A stretch of DNA of 64,000 nt from Methanosarcina barkeri 3 (GTDB taxonomy: Archaea; Halobacteriota; Methanosarcinia; Methanosarcinales; Methanosarcinaceae), in NCBI RefSeq assembly GCF_000970305.1, contig NZ_CP009517.1, forward strand, positions 3,162,001 through 3,226,000, written 5' to 3'. Positions within the stretch are counted from its first letter, which is position 1. Each line of letters begins with the position of its first letter. A program made the translations under genes and the position numbers. Below, in pieces: positions 31,060 to 40,567 of this stretch. Under the pieces are notes generated by a model. That model was not told the origin of the DNA, ran no database searches, and saw only the letters and a list, made by a program, of their open reading frames with translations.

Positions 31060-31563
31060 ATGAATAACTTTAATTATGAGAAATATAATTCAGATTTTGA
31101 TCGCATGCTTAACTCAGATGTTGAAGTGACAAAAGCAAGATTAGAAGAAGTACCCCAAATAAAATCCATTGCAGATAAGAATAAAAACTTAATTGGATTT
31201 ATTCTAAGAGGTTCGCTAGTCGAATCGATTGAAAAAGAAAATTTGGTCGTGTTAAAGTACAAAAAAATTATAATTGGATTTATAAACTATCATCATAGAA
31301 AAGATTCTCAGACTACTTTATATGAAATATGTGTTGATGAAAATAATCGGAACAAAGGTTATGGTAAAATATTGATTAATTACCTACTTCAAGAGGCAAA
31401 ATCTCAAAAGAAAAAAACATTATTATTGAATTGCCCAATTGATGGCATTGCACATTCATTTTACTTGAGATGCGGTTTCAAAATAAAGAGTACACGCACC
31501 CATACGAAAAATGGGAAAAAACTGGTAACTTGGGTGTATAAACTCGATGATAACAATACGTAA
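31060..31563 (+). CDS. GNAT-family acetyltransferase at the head of the island
   Basis: 167 residues with a GNAT domain: TKARLEEVPQIKSIA at the start, a central IIGFINYHH strand, then LYEICVDENNRNKGYGKILINYLL, whose NRNKGYGK is the R/N-x-x-G-x-G acetyl-CoA loop (about residues 103-110), and the C-terminal GIAHSFYLRCGFK. The acetyl acceptor is unknown. It precedes the TGT-like gene by 50 bp on the same strand and is probably co-transcribed with it. If the neighbour inserts a deazaguanine base into DNA, this enzyme could acylate that base; that is inference only. Confidence 0.83.
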   Translation: MNNFNYEKYNSDFDRMLNSDVEVTKARLEEVPQIKSIADKNKNLIGFILRGSLVESIEKENLVVLKYKKIIIGFINYHHRKDSQTTLYEICVDENNRNKGYGKILINYLLQEAKSQKKKTLLLNCPIDGIAHSFYLRCGFKIKSTRTHTKNGKKLVTWVYKLDDNNT

Positions 31564-31612
31564 AAAAGTTTCCAAAAAGCAGTAGATCACTAATTTCTGG
31601 TTAGGTGATAAT

Positions 31613-32578
31613 GTGGAGTTCTTTGTATCTATGTCTGCTCATCCTGGTTTGATTAAGAAGATGAGAGATTCACTTAAAGATTTTGAAAAAATAAAATGGC
31701 CACTCAAAAACGTATTATATACACCAGTTTTTTCAACCAAAAAAACCAGTGAGGCAATAAAAGATTTGAAAGACAATGATGGTAGTAAAATAATGTTTGA
31801 TTCAGGTGGCTTTTTTGTCCAACAAGGAAAAATAACCACTCAAGAACTTTTCAGTAAATTAACAGATTTTTATTCGCAAAATGAATGGGGAGATTACTAT
31901 GTTTTGCCTGATAGCCCCCCAGTAAATGGAGACTCAGACCTTATCGTAGAATATAAGGTGAGAGATACAATTACTAACGCAAAAATATTTCATGATCAAC
32001 TAAAAGAAAATATTCAGAAAAAATGTATTCCTGTAGTTCAAGGGCATAATAAAGAACAGATATTTCGATGTGTAAGAGAATACTCAGATTTGAATGTTTC
32101 TAGAATTGGTTTTGGTAGTTTTGGAACATGTGGGAGTAATAACGGTATAAATTTCTTGACAAGTAAATCAATGGAAAATGTAGAATATATGATGAATCTG
32201 CTAAAAGATTATTCTCTAGAAGTTCATGCTTTTGGGGTAGGAGGAACATCAAGCTTATCAAAGTTGTGTGAGGCAGGTTTTACATCATTTGATAGTGCTG
32301 GCTGGAAAAGAGCAGCTGCATATGGAGATGTGTTATTTCCCTTTCATAGTACACACAATATAACTCATAGATCATCTGAAAAGAGCTGTAGTATATTAAG
32401 CAGAAATAACTTTGAGAAAGTAAAAACCGAATCAAATCATGCTTGTTATTTTTGTGAAGATTTTAATAAACTTCAGAGCCAGGTGTATTATCGATACTTA
32501 CATAACATGATTGCAATATTTGATACTGTTGAGTTCTTAAAAAAATATCCTATATCATCACATAATGATATCCCATGA
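31613..32578 (+). CDS. TGT-fold transglycosylase resembling DNA-modifying DpdA
   Basis: This 321-residue protein has the tRNA-guanine-transglycosylase barrel landmarks: DSGGFF near residues 63-68 (matching the DSGGFQ base-binding Asp loop), HAFGVGG near 204-210 (YLMGVG in TGT), FDSAGWKRAA near 226 (FDCVxPTR, carrying the nucleophile Asp), and a reduced zinc site C-x2-C near 278-281 with His in LHNM. It lacks the C-terminal PUA region of archaeal tRNA archaeosine TGTs and has a divergent zinc site, as in DpdA/TgtA5, which exchange guanine for preQ0 in DNA. Its location beside a BREX-like operon supports a DNA target. It starts at GTG 31613 with TAGGTGAT upstream. The alternative is a divergent tRNA enzyme. 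Confidence 0.72.
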   Translation: MEFFVSMSAHPGLIKKMRDSLKDFEKIKWPLKNVLYTPVFSTKKTSEAIKDLKDNDGSKIMFDSGGFFVQQGKITTQELFSKLTDFYSQNEWGDYYVLPDSPPVNGDSDLIVEYKVRDTITNAKIFHDQLKENIQKKCIPVVQGHNKEQIFRCVREYSDLNVSRIGFGSFGTCGSNNGINFLTSKSMENVEYMMNLLKDYSLEVHAFGVGGTSSLSKLCEAGFTSFDSAGWKRAAAYGDVLFPFHSTHNITHRSSEKSCSILSRNNFEKVKTESNHACYFCEDFNKLQSQVYYRYLHNMIAIFDTVEFLKKYPISSHNDIP

Positions 32579-32775
32579 TTTCCTAAGCGAGTATTTATCC
32601 ATTATCCGCCTCCGATCAATTTTTTGGTACTTATTAGCTATCTTTTCACTATATTTGGCTAACTATAATATTTAGGGATAAATTGGATGATAGAGTAGAT
32701 GAACTCTTAATCTTTAAGATATTTTAAGATATCTGCAATTAAGAATATAATTCAAATAAATATTAATTAGTATAT

Positions 32776-32797
32776 AAAGCATATTTCTATGCTTTTT
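32776..32797 (+). terminator. Hairpin plus T-run after the TGT-like gene
   Basis: Seven-base stem AAAGCAT/ATGCTTT (32776-32782 and 32789-32795) with a six-base loop, running into TTTTT. It lies 200 bp after the stop and separates the two transcription units of the island. I see no gene in the 570-bp gap 32579-33149. Confidence 0.45.
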
Positions 32798-32903
32798 ATA
32801 TAAAGTATTTCCCTAAATGTTCCTTAATATAAATTTTTTTCCTTTGATAGTGTTTTTTACTTCATTTTATTCTCTTTATGGACTAACTATATTATATTAA
32901 TTC

Positions 32904-32916
32904 TTAATATATAAAA
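32904..32916 (+). promoter_or_regulatory. Candidate TATA box of the seven-gene operon
   Basis: TTAATATATAAAA lies 234 bp upstream of the first start codon. Transcription would begin near 32,940 and give a leader of about 210 bases. AATATAAACATAAAA near 33053 is a nearer alternative. Both are guesses from sequence in very A+T-rich DNA. Confidence 0.3.
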
Positions 32917-33149
32917 AGGTATTTATGCACTCCGTTATTAAGAAATTATTATAGATAAACTTAAGTTTATATTCATATTTTTAGGCTCACCTAAGGGAAA
33001 ATCGACAATTTACAGCTTTAACTTCAAAGCTTCAGGCTTGCTAAAATTAACGCAATATAAACATAAAAAAAGCATAAACACTTATGATTTTGATCCTAAG
33101 TTTGTAGTTCTACTATTAAGTGACGATTCCAACATAAAGAGATGCTTCC

Positions 33150-33959
33150 ATGAGTGATTTTCATCTTGATATAAGTGTAGTACCAAAGAATATATTTGAG
33201 TTTATTGAAATTGCTGCTGACTTATCAAGTTTAGACGATTCAAAATTATCGAAAGAATCGGAGGAAAAATTAGAGAATTATAAAAAAAGACAATCTCACC
33301 TTACAGCAATGGTCAAAAAAGTGGGAATAACTTCTAAAGAATTAAAATTAACTGAATTAGGAGAAAAGTTATATAAAATAATGTATGACGATGAAACTCT
33401 TTTTTATAATATTTTGCATTATTTACTTTACACTCAGTATTATTTTGAGAAAAGAAATCACGCTTCTTGGGTATACAATAAATTTGTAGATATTCTCTAC
33501 GAGAACAGAGAAATTGACGAAATGCGTATAAGTGATTTCAATGAAAACTTCGCTCTAAAAATAGTAAACCTAGCCAGAGAAGAACTAAATCAAGAGGGAA
33601 TATCTTTTAGAGGTCGAAGTATATCACCTCTAATTTCATGGGTTGGCTCACTTAATCCAAGCTGTATAAATCATGAAAATAAAAAAATATCGTTTAAACT
33701 AAGAAACTTTTGTCAGCCACAGTTGTTTTTGTTAGCTATTGATTATGCTTTCAAAAAGAGAAAAGCAGAATATGGATCTCTTATACTTATAACAGATAAT
33801 ACGATAGCTGACATCTGTAAGATATGCTTAATAGATCCTGAATCTTTTGATTCTTGTTTTGATTTGTGTAAAAAAAGTTTTGATTTCGTTGATTTCTCAA
33901 TTGGATGGGAAAAACATATTCGATTAAATAGAGAACCTAAGATAGATGATTTTATATGA
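33150..33959 (+). CDS. Unrecognised 269-residue first gene of the island operon
   Basis: I do not recognise the family. The N-terminal 100 residues look all-helical with a winged-helix flavour (TSKELKLTELGEKLYKIMYDD); the middle has HASWVYNKFVDILYENREI and REELNQEGISFRGRSISPLISWVGSLNP; the C-terminus has LILITDNTIADICKICLIDP. The general layout (helical N-terminus, conserved Trp/Arg middle, small C-terminal domain) recalls DUF4007-type proteins that accompany DNA-modification defence systems, but I cannot confirm that. It starts the operon; its TGA overlaps the next ATG by four bases (ATGA). Possible roles are regulator or DNA-binding adaptor. Confidence 0.7.
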   Translation: MSDFHLDISVVPKNIFEFIEIAADLSSLDDSKLSKESEEKLENYKKRQSHLTAMVKKVGITSKELKLTELGEKLYKIMYDDETLFYNILHYLLYTQYYFEKRNHASWVYNKFVDILYENREIDEMRISDFNENFALKIVNLAREELNQEGISFRGRSISPLISWVGSLNPSCINHENKKISFKLRNFCQPQLFLLAIDYAFKKRKAEYGSLILITDNTIADICKICLIDPESFDSCFDLCKKSFDFVDFSIGWEKHIRLNREPKIDDFI

Positions 33960-34447
33960 ATTTTATTTCAATCCATAATAAAATTAAAGGTAGCGTTTCT
34001 GAAGATTGGCTTACGGATTCTCAAAAAAATATTTTGACAAATATATTGGACAACAAGATACATGATCTTATTAACGTTTATGGGCCTGATGGTGTTGGAA
34101 AAACTTTTTTGGGTTGGGCACTACAAAAGCGCAATTATGCTACATACTTTTCTGATATTGAAAATGTAATAGAAGGATGTCATATTGCTGTAATCGACAA
34201 TGGGAACTCCTCTTTTGAAGAATACAAAACCATTTTAAAAATTATGGAACTAAAAAGAATAAAGCGTGTAATATATTTAAGTAGGAATAAACTTGACGCA
34301 AAAGTTTATTCACTAAATCTTGCTCTCACAGCCACTGATATAGAAAAAGTGGTAAAAAACATTAATAGTGTTGGTTTAAACATTTACGATTTGGATTGTG
34401 ATAACCTATGGGTCTTAATATTTAAAAAGTGTAGGTGTTATATTTGA
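33956..34447 (+). CDS. Small P-loop NTPase
   Basis: The 163-residue protein has one clear Walker A motif, GPDGVGKTFLGWAL near residues 43-56, and a plausible Walker B strand IEGCHIAVIDNGN near 72-84. It is too short for a complete AAA+ module with lid, so it may be an accessory ATPase or a partner of the large ATPase that follows. The start overlaps the previous stop (ATGA), and its own stop overlaps the likely TTG start of the next gene. The pair of a small and a large P-loop protein in a row is a useful signature of this operon. Confidence 0.75.
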   Translation: MNFISIHNKIKGSVSEDWLTDSQKNILTNILDNKIHDLINVYGPDGVGKTFLGWALQKRNYATYFSDIENVIEGCHIAVIDNGNSSFEEYKTILKIMELKRIKRVIYLSRNKLDAKVYSLNLALTATDIEKVVKNINSVGLNIYDLDCDNLWVLIFKKCRCYI

Positions 34448-37400
34448 ATACTGATACTAAATATTTTGAAACAATTATAGATAAAAGAGAGTGCATTGCC
34501 ACATTTTCTGCTGATGATTTAATAAAAGTTCCTAGCCAAGTGGACTCTTCATACAATAGGCATATATTCACCCACATTTCCATAGGCGAAACTGATGAAT
34601 ATGAAAAAAAATTAGTCCAAAAATTAAATGAAGGAGTATCATTAGTTGGTTATATTTCTGCCCCTTATGGCTATGGGAAAACAACGACTGCAATTCACGC
34701 ATGGATTACATGTCAAGATAAGCAAATAATGACAGTTCCACCTTTCACTTGCAATTCATTAAAAGGTATAATGGACGCTACATATGGTTGGATAAAGTAC
34801 AAATTTGGGATGGAATCTCCAGATTACGTAGTAGACATAGAGGGAATATACCGAAAATATGCAGATCTTTCCATAGATAGTTTAGCTAAAAAAGACTGCG
34901 AAGATGTTGGTATTCCTTTCGAACAAGCAAGAAAATCTATTGAAAATAAGATATCAAGTGGAATTCTTAATCTTAGAATTACCCCTGAAATATTAACACA
35001 TTTCTTAGACTCTTGCATGGACACAGTATTAAAAGCAGGTTTTAAAGGCCTTATTATTTTTGCAGATGAATTTCAGACTTATTTTGATCAGAAAAATTTT
35101 GCAACAAATGAGATTACAAATGAATGGAGAGAATTAATTTGGAATATAATTAATAAAAACAAAAAGTATGGAATAATATTCATTATCCCAGAAGAGAAGG
35201 AAAGTACAATTAATGAGCGAGCCGGAGATATAATTCAGCGATTAAGAGAGCAAAGATTAGTAATAAATCTTAAGAATGTTTATGACAGAAAATTCCCTGC
35301 ATATTTAATGGAAGAATATGCTAAAAAATTTAAATTCGACCCTTCAAAACTAGTAGATAAGTACACATTATCTTCTGTTGGCCAAATTGTCACTGACAAA
35401 GATCTTGGGAATGGTCCAAGAACAGTAGTTAATATTTTCAAATTAATATTTCAGCACTATAACAATACAAGTCAACAATATACGGTAATAAACTTAATCA
35501 ACAGTTATTTAGATGGAAACATTGTACATGATGGACCAGATCAAAAGATAGTTTCCTCAGTAAAAAAAGCTTTATCTTCTGATAGGGTTAAATCCGAAAA
35601 CGATAGGAGTGTAATAAAATTATTGGCTGCTTTCCCCAGAGGTTGTCCACTAGAAGTATTAGATATTTATGGTCTTCATAACAATTTCGTTAACTTAGAA
35701 AAATCACTACTAGGCGATGTTATTAAGAACCTTGCTGAAGGACCAACACTAAAGGATTTATCCAACCAATCAGATGGAGAAGTATCAAAAGTAGATGAAT
35801 TAATTAAAAAGTTTAGAGATCAGTATGATAGAAATGATATTTGTGCAGAAGCTGCAGAGAAGGCATTTATAAAGTATATATTTGCTGAAATATTTGGAGA
35901 AAGAAAAGGCGGACTGATTGGTTTTGCAGGCCTTAATAATATATATCCTACACGTTACGGGTACAAAGAATGTATAATTACTGGAAGTTTTGATGAAAAA
36001 TATCCATATAGGACTTTACACCTTACAATATCTATAAAAGAAAATAAGAATAACGAAAATAAAAATATAAAAGAAAATAAAAAACATCCAATTGTCAACC
36101 CGAATGAAGACATAGATCTTGGATTCTATTTGAATTACTTAGACTATGGTCAGCATGAGATTATAAAATATGATACAAATAGAATTTTAATTGTTTTAGA
36201 CTTGAATAAGAAAATTGCGAGAAATGGGCAATTTCCTAACGACTTAAGGAAATTACAAGATTTTATAAGCCCAGAAGAAATCACTCCCTTACTTTCTTTG
36301 AGCCTTACAAGCTATATAGATAAATTCTTAGAAGATGCCGATATTAAACAGAACGAGAAAGGTCAACTTGAGTATTTGAAGCAAAATTTAATAAAACATT
36401 CAATAATATCTTTATTTGATGAAAAATTAAAAGACACAAGTGGATACAACATAAAAAGAACTGGGAAGAAATTAATTGAAGATCTGTTTTCGAATGTTTG
36501 TGAATCATTATATCCATCTTATAAAACTTTTATTCATTCTAATCAGTGGCGAGAATCAATTACACGCTACATGAGTGCATTAAGTTGTATAAAAGTATCC
36601 CAGAGAAGGGGTCATGAGGAACTACAAGGCGAAAAAGCAGATATTGCAGCACTTTTTGGATATACTAAATTACATGCAGGATTTGAATTATTGTTAGGGG
36701 TTTGGAAGGAAAATCTTCTTTATTCGGATTGGGAGAAAGGAAAAACTGCAGTTATAAAATTTTTGATACATCCGCTTGAAAAAGAAATTCTGGGTTTTAT
36801 TGAAAATAACGAGAGTATATCTTTGGATGATGTATTTAAAATCGGAAAAAATCTCGGATATACAGAAGAAGAATCCGATGTTGCATTAGATCTTTTAGCT
36901 AATCGGCAACTTATATGCGAAAACAATTCTATATTCTCAAAATATACAGCCGATTTGTCAGCTGACGAGCTTCTATTTGAAATAGAAGAATTAGAAACAT
37001 TATATCATGATTTAAAGGATATTGATTTGACCTTAGACGATAAGGAGATAATCACTAAATTAGAGAAGTATGAAGAAAAAGCGAAGAATTCAGAAGACTA
37101 CGAAATTCTTTATGAAATTAAATGGGAGCTTAAATCAATAAGAGATACATTAAAAAATAAACAAAAAATTTTGGAGAACAGTTTAAATAATAATTTAACC
37201 GGACTGACCAAAAAAATTGATGAAATTGTTCGTCAAAGCATGCCTAAAGAACTGAACGAAAATCCACAAGGTGTAGTGGGTTTTGTCCAACCTATAGTGG
37301 AAAGTAAAATCCGTATTTCTGCCCAATACAAGTCATTGAAAGAAAAATTCACTAAACTAAATGATGACATTAAAAAGATACAAAAGTTACCAAGAAATTC

Positions 37401-38325
37401 AATTGATGATCTTAAAGAATTGGATACAAAAAATAGAGGTTATAAAAGTCAACTTGAGGAGCTACAAAAAGATAAAAATCAGTTGACTAAATATATGAAA
37501 GGATATGTTAAATGGTTGAATATACTTGAAAAAAGTAACCAAGTTTACACGAATGTCTCTGAATATAACGAAAAAATTGAACCTATAGATGAATTTAGCC
37601 GTGTTCAGGAATATATTAAGGACGTTTCTTATAAATTTGCAGAACATAAAAATGAATTTTTATTAGATTTTGAAAATTATGAAACTAAAATAGAAGAAAT
37701 TGAAGAAAGTTATATGGCAAAAGAAAAACAACAAAACAGTTTATTTGATACAAAAAAAGAGAAGTATGAAGCTTTATTGAGAAATATTGGATTTAGTGGA
37801 AGATTAAGTTCGCGACTTCAAAAAAGTGATATTGAAGGATCTCACAGGGATTTGTACAAGGAAATTGAGCATCAATTTAATGAGAGTTTAAGCAAAAAGA
37901 TTACAGAAATCGAGGAAAGTAGAACGAACATTCTTCACGCAAAACGGATAAGGGGTCTCAACGTTGACAATTTGTTAATAGAAGTAGAGGGCATCAAAAA
38001 CAGTATTGAACCACTTAAAGAAATAAGTATAGAAAGCATAAAAAATGAAGATAAATTCGAAGATAGCATAAATAATATTAAAGAGTTGTTTGTAAAATAT
38101 GAGGAATTTAAAGGAAATAAAATAAAATTAATTAATCAAGCAAAAGATGCAGAAAATGAATTAAGTAAAAAAGTACTAGAATTTGTGAAAAAAAGAAGGG
38201 ACCTAAGTTTAGAAGATCTGTTAACAGATTTTGATTGCAGTATAGAAGATATGGAAGATTCTCTTTTAGAGTTATTTAAATGTAATCAAATAAAGATCTC
38301 AGTATCAACGAGGTTTCGAGATTGA
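34444..38325 (+). CDS. Large BrxC-like P-loop ATPase with C-terminal coiled coil
   Basis: About 1293 residues from TTG 34444 (TTGA overlap with the previous stop; GTG 34435 is possible). An N-terminal ATPase domain has Walker A APYGYGKTTTAIHAW near residues 73-87 and Walker B GLIIFADEFQTYFD near 200-213; the middle part carries helical and KAP/STAND-like regions; from about residue 840 to 1230 it is a long coiled coil, ending in a winged-helix-like DLSLEDLLTDFDCSIEDM. Size, domain order and neighbouring PglZ are those of BrxC/PglY ATPases of BREX phage defence or the large ATPase (DpdH-like) of Dpd islands. It probably drives DNA or protein remodelling in the complex. Strongly A+T-rich codon use suggests transfer. 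Confidence 0.72.
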   Translation: MNTDTKYFETIIDKRECIATFSADDLIKVPSQVDSSYNRHIFTHISIGETDEYEKKLVQKLNEGVSLVGYISAPYGYGKTTTAIHAWITCQDKQIMTVPPFTCNSLKGIMDATYGWIKYKFGMESPDYVVDIEGIYRKYADLSIDSLAKKDCEDVGIPFEQARKSIENKISSGILNLRITPEILTHFLDSCMDTVLKAGFKGLIIFADEFQTYFDQKNFATNEITNEWRELIWNIINKNKKYGIIFIIPEEKESTINERAGDIIQRLREQRLVINLKNVYDRKFPAYLMEEYAKKFKFDPSKLVDKYTLSSVGQIVTDKDLGNGPRTVVNIFKLIFQHYNNTSQQYTVINLINSYLDGNIVHDGPDQKIVSSVKKALSSDRVKSENDRSVIKLLAAFPRGCPLEVLDIYGLHNNFVNLEKSLLGDVIKNLAEGPTLKDLSNQSDGEVSKVDELIKKFRDQYDRNDICAEAAEKAFIKYIFAEIFGERKGGLIGFAGLNNIYPTRYGYKECIITGSFDEKYPYRTLHLTISIKENKNNENKNIKENKKHPIVNPNEDIDLGFYLNYLDYGQHEIIKYDTNRILIVLDLNKKIARNGQFPNDLRKLQDFISPEEITPLLSLSLTSYIDKFLEDADIKQNEKGQLEYLKQNLIKHSIISLFDEKLKDTSGYNIKRTGKKLIEDLFSNVCESLYPSYKTFIHSNQWRESITRYMSALSCIKVSQRRGHEELQGEKADIAALFGYTKLHAGFELLLGVWKENLLYSDWEKGKTAVIKFLIHPLEKEILGFIENNESISLDDVFKIGKNLGYTEEESDVALDLLANRQLICENNSIFSKYTADLSADELLFEIEELETLYHDLKDIDLTLDDKEIITKLEKYEEKAKNSEDYEILYEIKWELKSIRDTLKNKQKILENSLNNNLTGLTKKIDEIVRQSMPKELNENPQGVVGFVQPIVESKIRISAQYKSLKEKFTKLNDDIKKIQKLPRNSIDDLKELDTKNRGYKSQLEELQKDKNQLTKYMKGYVKWLNILEKSNQVYTNVSEYNEKIEPIDEFSRVQEYIKDVSYKFAEHKNEFLLDFENYETKIEEIEESYMAKEKQQNSLFDTKKEKYEALLRNIGFSGRLSSRLQKSDIEGSHRDLYKEIEHQFNESLSKKITEIEESRTNILHAKRIRGLNVDNLLIEVEGIKNSIEPLKEISIESIKNEDKFEDSINNIKELFVKYEEFKGNKIKLINQAKDAENELSKKVLEFVKKRRDLSLEDLLTDFDCSIEDMEDSLLELFKCNQIKISVSTRFRD

Positions 38326-39383
38326 AGTTAAGTGAACTGGATAACCTATTATCCAAAACTCCAGTTTATTTGTCCCTCGATAGCTTAGTCTCATTATGTT
38401 ATTTAGATAACATTACAATATTCCATAATAGGAGAGATTTCTGGAGAAAGATAGATCAATTAGAGCCCCTGAAGTTATGTAGGTATGTAATACTCGACGA
38501 TCCAGATTATCGGTTACCGTATGTAAGGCTTAAACACAATCCTTTCACAAATAATCTGAATTCAATATTATCAAAAAAATACGAAGAAATTCAGAGGCTA
38601 ATGTTGACTCAAAAAGATCTTTCTCAAGAAATATTATTTAGATCAAATGCTGAAATTGTCGTATTAATTTTGATTGATGGTTTATCTTACATTGATTGTC
38701 TAAAGTATAGTCCAGAACCTTGTATCGTAAATGGAACCACGACAACAGAGTCAGGATTTACAAATATAGTATATGGAAGTGAGAATCGCCCTCTATCATT
38801 TAAGTTATATGATAAGGGGTACATGAGAAGATTCGGTTTTACTTATTGGGAAAGAGAAAACAATGAACTTACTAATAAGCTTTTCAAAGGCTTTAATGAG
38901 GTTATTAAAGTCAGTTCCTTTGAAGACGTCATAAAGCATGTTCGCTCTATGGAACTAAAACCACACACGTTTCTACAAATTATAAGGAATGGGTTAGACA
39001 GGTATGCGCACAATATGCATGATAAACCACTAAAAGAGCAGGAAATCGAACAAATTTTTAAAGATGTTTTTGAGCTCAAAGAAACATTTGAATCTAAAGG
39101 AATAACAGCTAATATATTTGTTACATCAGATCATGGATTACTGTGGAAATACGAACATGAGTTTAAAGTAATCGAACCTTATAATGAAAGCCCAAGATAC
39201 TTGAAAGGGTTGCATAAAATCGAAGGTCATTCAGTAATCTCAAAACTGAATGAACATTACAATACTCTTTTAGCTTATCCTTACATACTTCGAAGCTTCA
39301 GAAATAATGAATGGGGCATACATGGGGGAATTTCATTTGAAGAATCAATAACACCATTTATAGAATATAAGGTGGATAAATGA
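38322..39383 (+). CDS. Short PglZ-like alkaline-phosphatase-fold protein
   Basis: The 353 residues show the PglZ/alkaline-phosphatase superfamily landmarks: the metal-binding Asp in VLILIDGLSYID near 114-124, a Thr-rich nucleophile loop TTTTESGFTNIVYG near 138-151, DHG in FVTSDHGLLW near 266-275 and the terminal GIHGGISFEESITPF near 331-345. PglZ is a core BREX subunit, here much shorter than the roughly 800-residue bacterial form, as if only the catalytic domain is kept. It starts at TTG 38322 overlapping the previous TGA (TTGA) and its own stop overlaps the next ATG (ATGA). The phosphatase substrate is unknown. Confidence 0.8.
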   Translation: MKLSELDNLLSKTPVYLSLDSLVSLCYLDNITIFHNRRDFWRKIDQLEPLKLCRYVILDDPDYRLPYVRLKHNPFTNNLNSILSKKYEEIQRLMLTQKDLSQEILFRSNAEIVVLILIDGLSYIDCLKYSPEPCIVNGTTTTESGFTNIVYGSENRPLSFKLYDKGYMRRFGFTYWERENNELTNKLFKGFNEVIKVSSFEDVIKHVRSMELKPHTFLQIIRNGLDRYAHNMHDKPLKEQEIEQIFKDVFELKETFESKGITANIFVTSDHGLLWKYEHEFKVIEPYNESPRYLKGLHKIEGHSVISKLNEHYNTLLAYPYILRSFRNNEWGIHGGISFEESITPFIEYKVDK

Positions 39384-40567
39384 ACAATCTATTTATTGGT
39401 AAAGACAAAAAAACAGATGAAGATGCTTTCATTGATGCAAGTAAGTCAAGAGCAATTTTAATATGCGGAAAAAGAGGCAGCGGAAAAAGCTATACTTTAG
39501 GAAATTTAGCTGAAGAGCTACAGTCTAACTGTAAGGATGCCTTGTGTTTAATTATAGACCCAATGGGTATATACTGGACAATGTGCAACCCAAACTATGA
39601 TCAGGAGAATGTTCTATGGGAGTGGGGCTTATCTCCAAGAGGACTTAATGTAAAAATATTGGTTCCTGGAGACCCAAAAAACAGATATGGTGATGAAGTA
39701 GTAAATGTAATGGAAGAGCATGGAGTTCAGTTTCAGTCGATCAGTTTGAATCCCTCTGACATATCTCCTGACGGATGGTGCGACTTATTTAATCTAAGCA
39801 TTAATGATGCAATGGGAATAGTCCTTTATAGAGCTGTTCAGGGATTAAAAAAGCAGTACAAAAATGATTTTTATATTAAGGATATTATAAATTCTATAGA
39901 GTATGATCCAAAAGCTAATGATAAAAGCCGCGAAGCACTGCTAAATAGGCTTGAAATGGCTAATTCATGGGGCTTATTTGGAGATACATACACAAATACA
40001 TGGGATTCTTTTGATACAAATTCTGTAAATATTGTTGATTTAAGCGTATTAGATCCTGGACGTTACGGAACCCGAAATTTAGTTGTCTCTATATTTTGTA
40101 GGGACCTCTTCACAAAGAGAACGGAAGCAAGAAGAAGAGAAGAGTTAGGATTGAGTACAAGTACTCCAAAAGTATGGCTAATGATTGATGAGGCTCATCA
40201 GTTTGCACCTTCTGGGAAGTCTACATTATCAAAAGAACTACTAGTAAGGTGGGTAAAAGAAGGAAGACAACCTGGATTATCCTTAGTAGTAGCTACCCAA
40301 CAACCATCCGCAATTGACCATGAGGTTCTATCTCAATGCGACATAGTTATTTCACACAAGATAACTACGAAAGAAGATGTCGATGCATTAAATAAATTGA
40401 GTCAAGACTACATGGGAGGCGAATTAAAAACATACATTCGCAATATTAAAGGTAACGGGGAGGCTGTAATGGTTGATGATGAAAATGAAAAAGTAAGTAT
40501 GATACAAATTAGGCCCCGGAAATGTAAGCATGGAGGCGGGGAACATAAAGAAAAAAACAAATATTAA
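39380..40567 (+). CDS. HerA-like ATPase
   Basis: 395 residues of the HerA/FtsK (DUF87) P-loop class: Walker A GKRGSGKSYTLGNLAEEL near 30-47, Walker B VWLMIDEAHQFAP near 264-276, and sensor region LSLVVATQQPSAID near 300-313, followed by SQCDIVISHKIT. HerA hexamers translocate DNA and usually pair with a nuclease (NurA, Sir2 or others); none is next to it here. It ends with an unusual charged tail (KCKHGGGEHKEKNKY). The 3' end overlaps the next gene by 38 bp, so the translation is coupled. It may be the motor of the system. Confidence 0.87.
   Translation: MNNLFIGKDKKTDEDAFIDASKSRAILICGKRGSGKSYTLGNLAEELQSNCKDALCLIIDPMGIYWTMCNPNYDQENVLWEWGLSPRGLNVKILVPGDPKNRYGDEVVNVMEEHGVQFQSISLNPSDISPDGWCDLFNLSINDAMGIVLYRAVQGLKKQYKNDFYIKDIINSIEYDPKANDKSREALLNRLEMANSWGLFGDTYTNTWDSFDTNSVNIVDLSVLDPGRYGTRNLVVSIFCRDLFTKRTEARRREELGLSTSTPKVWLMIDEAHQFAPSGKSTLSKELLVRWVKEGRQPGLSLVVATQQPSAIDHEVLSQCDIVISHKITTKEDVDALNKLSQDYMGGELKTYIRNIKGNGEAVMVDDENEKVSMIQIRPRKCKHGGGEHKEKNKY

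Noticed and set aside
31613-32578. Housekeeping archaeosine tRNA-guanine transglycosylase
   Set aside because: Too short, no PUA region, reduced zinc site and linked to defence-like genes; kept only as an alternative to a DpdA-like role.
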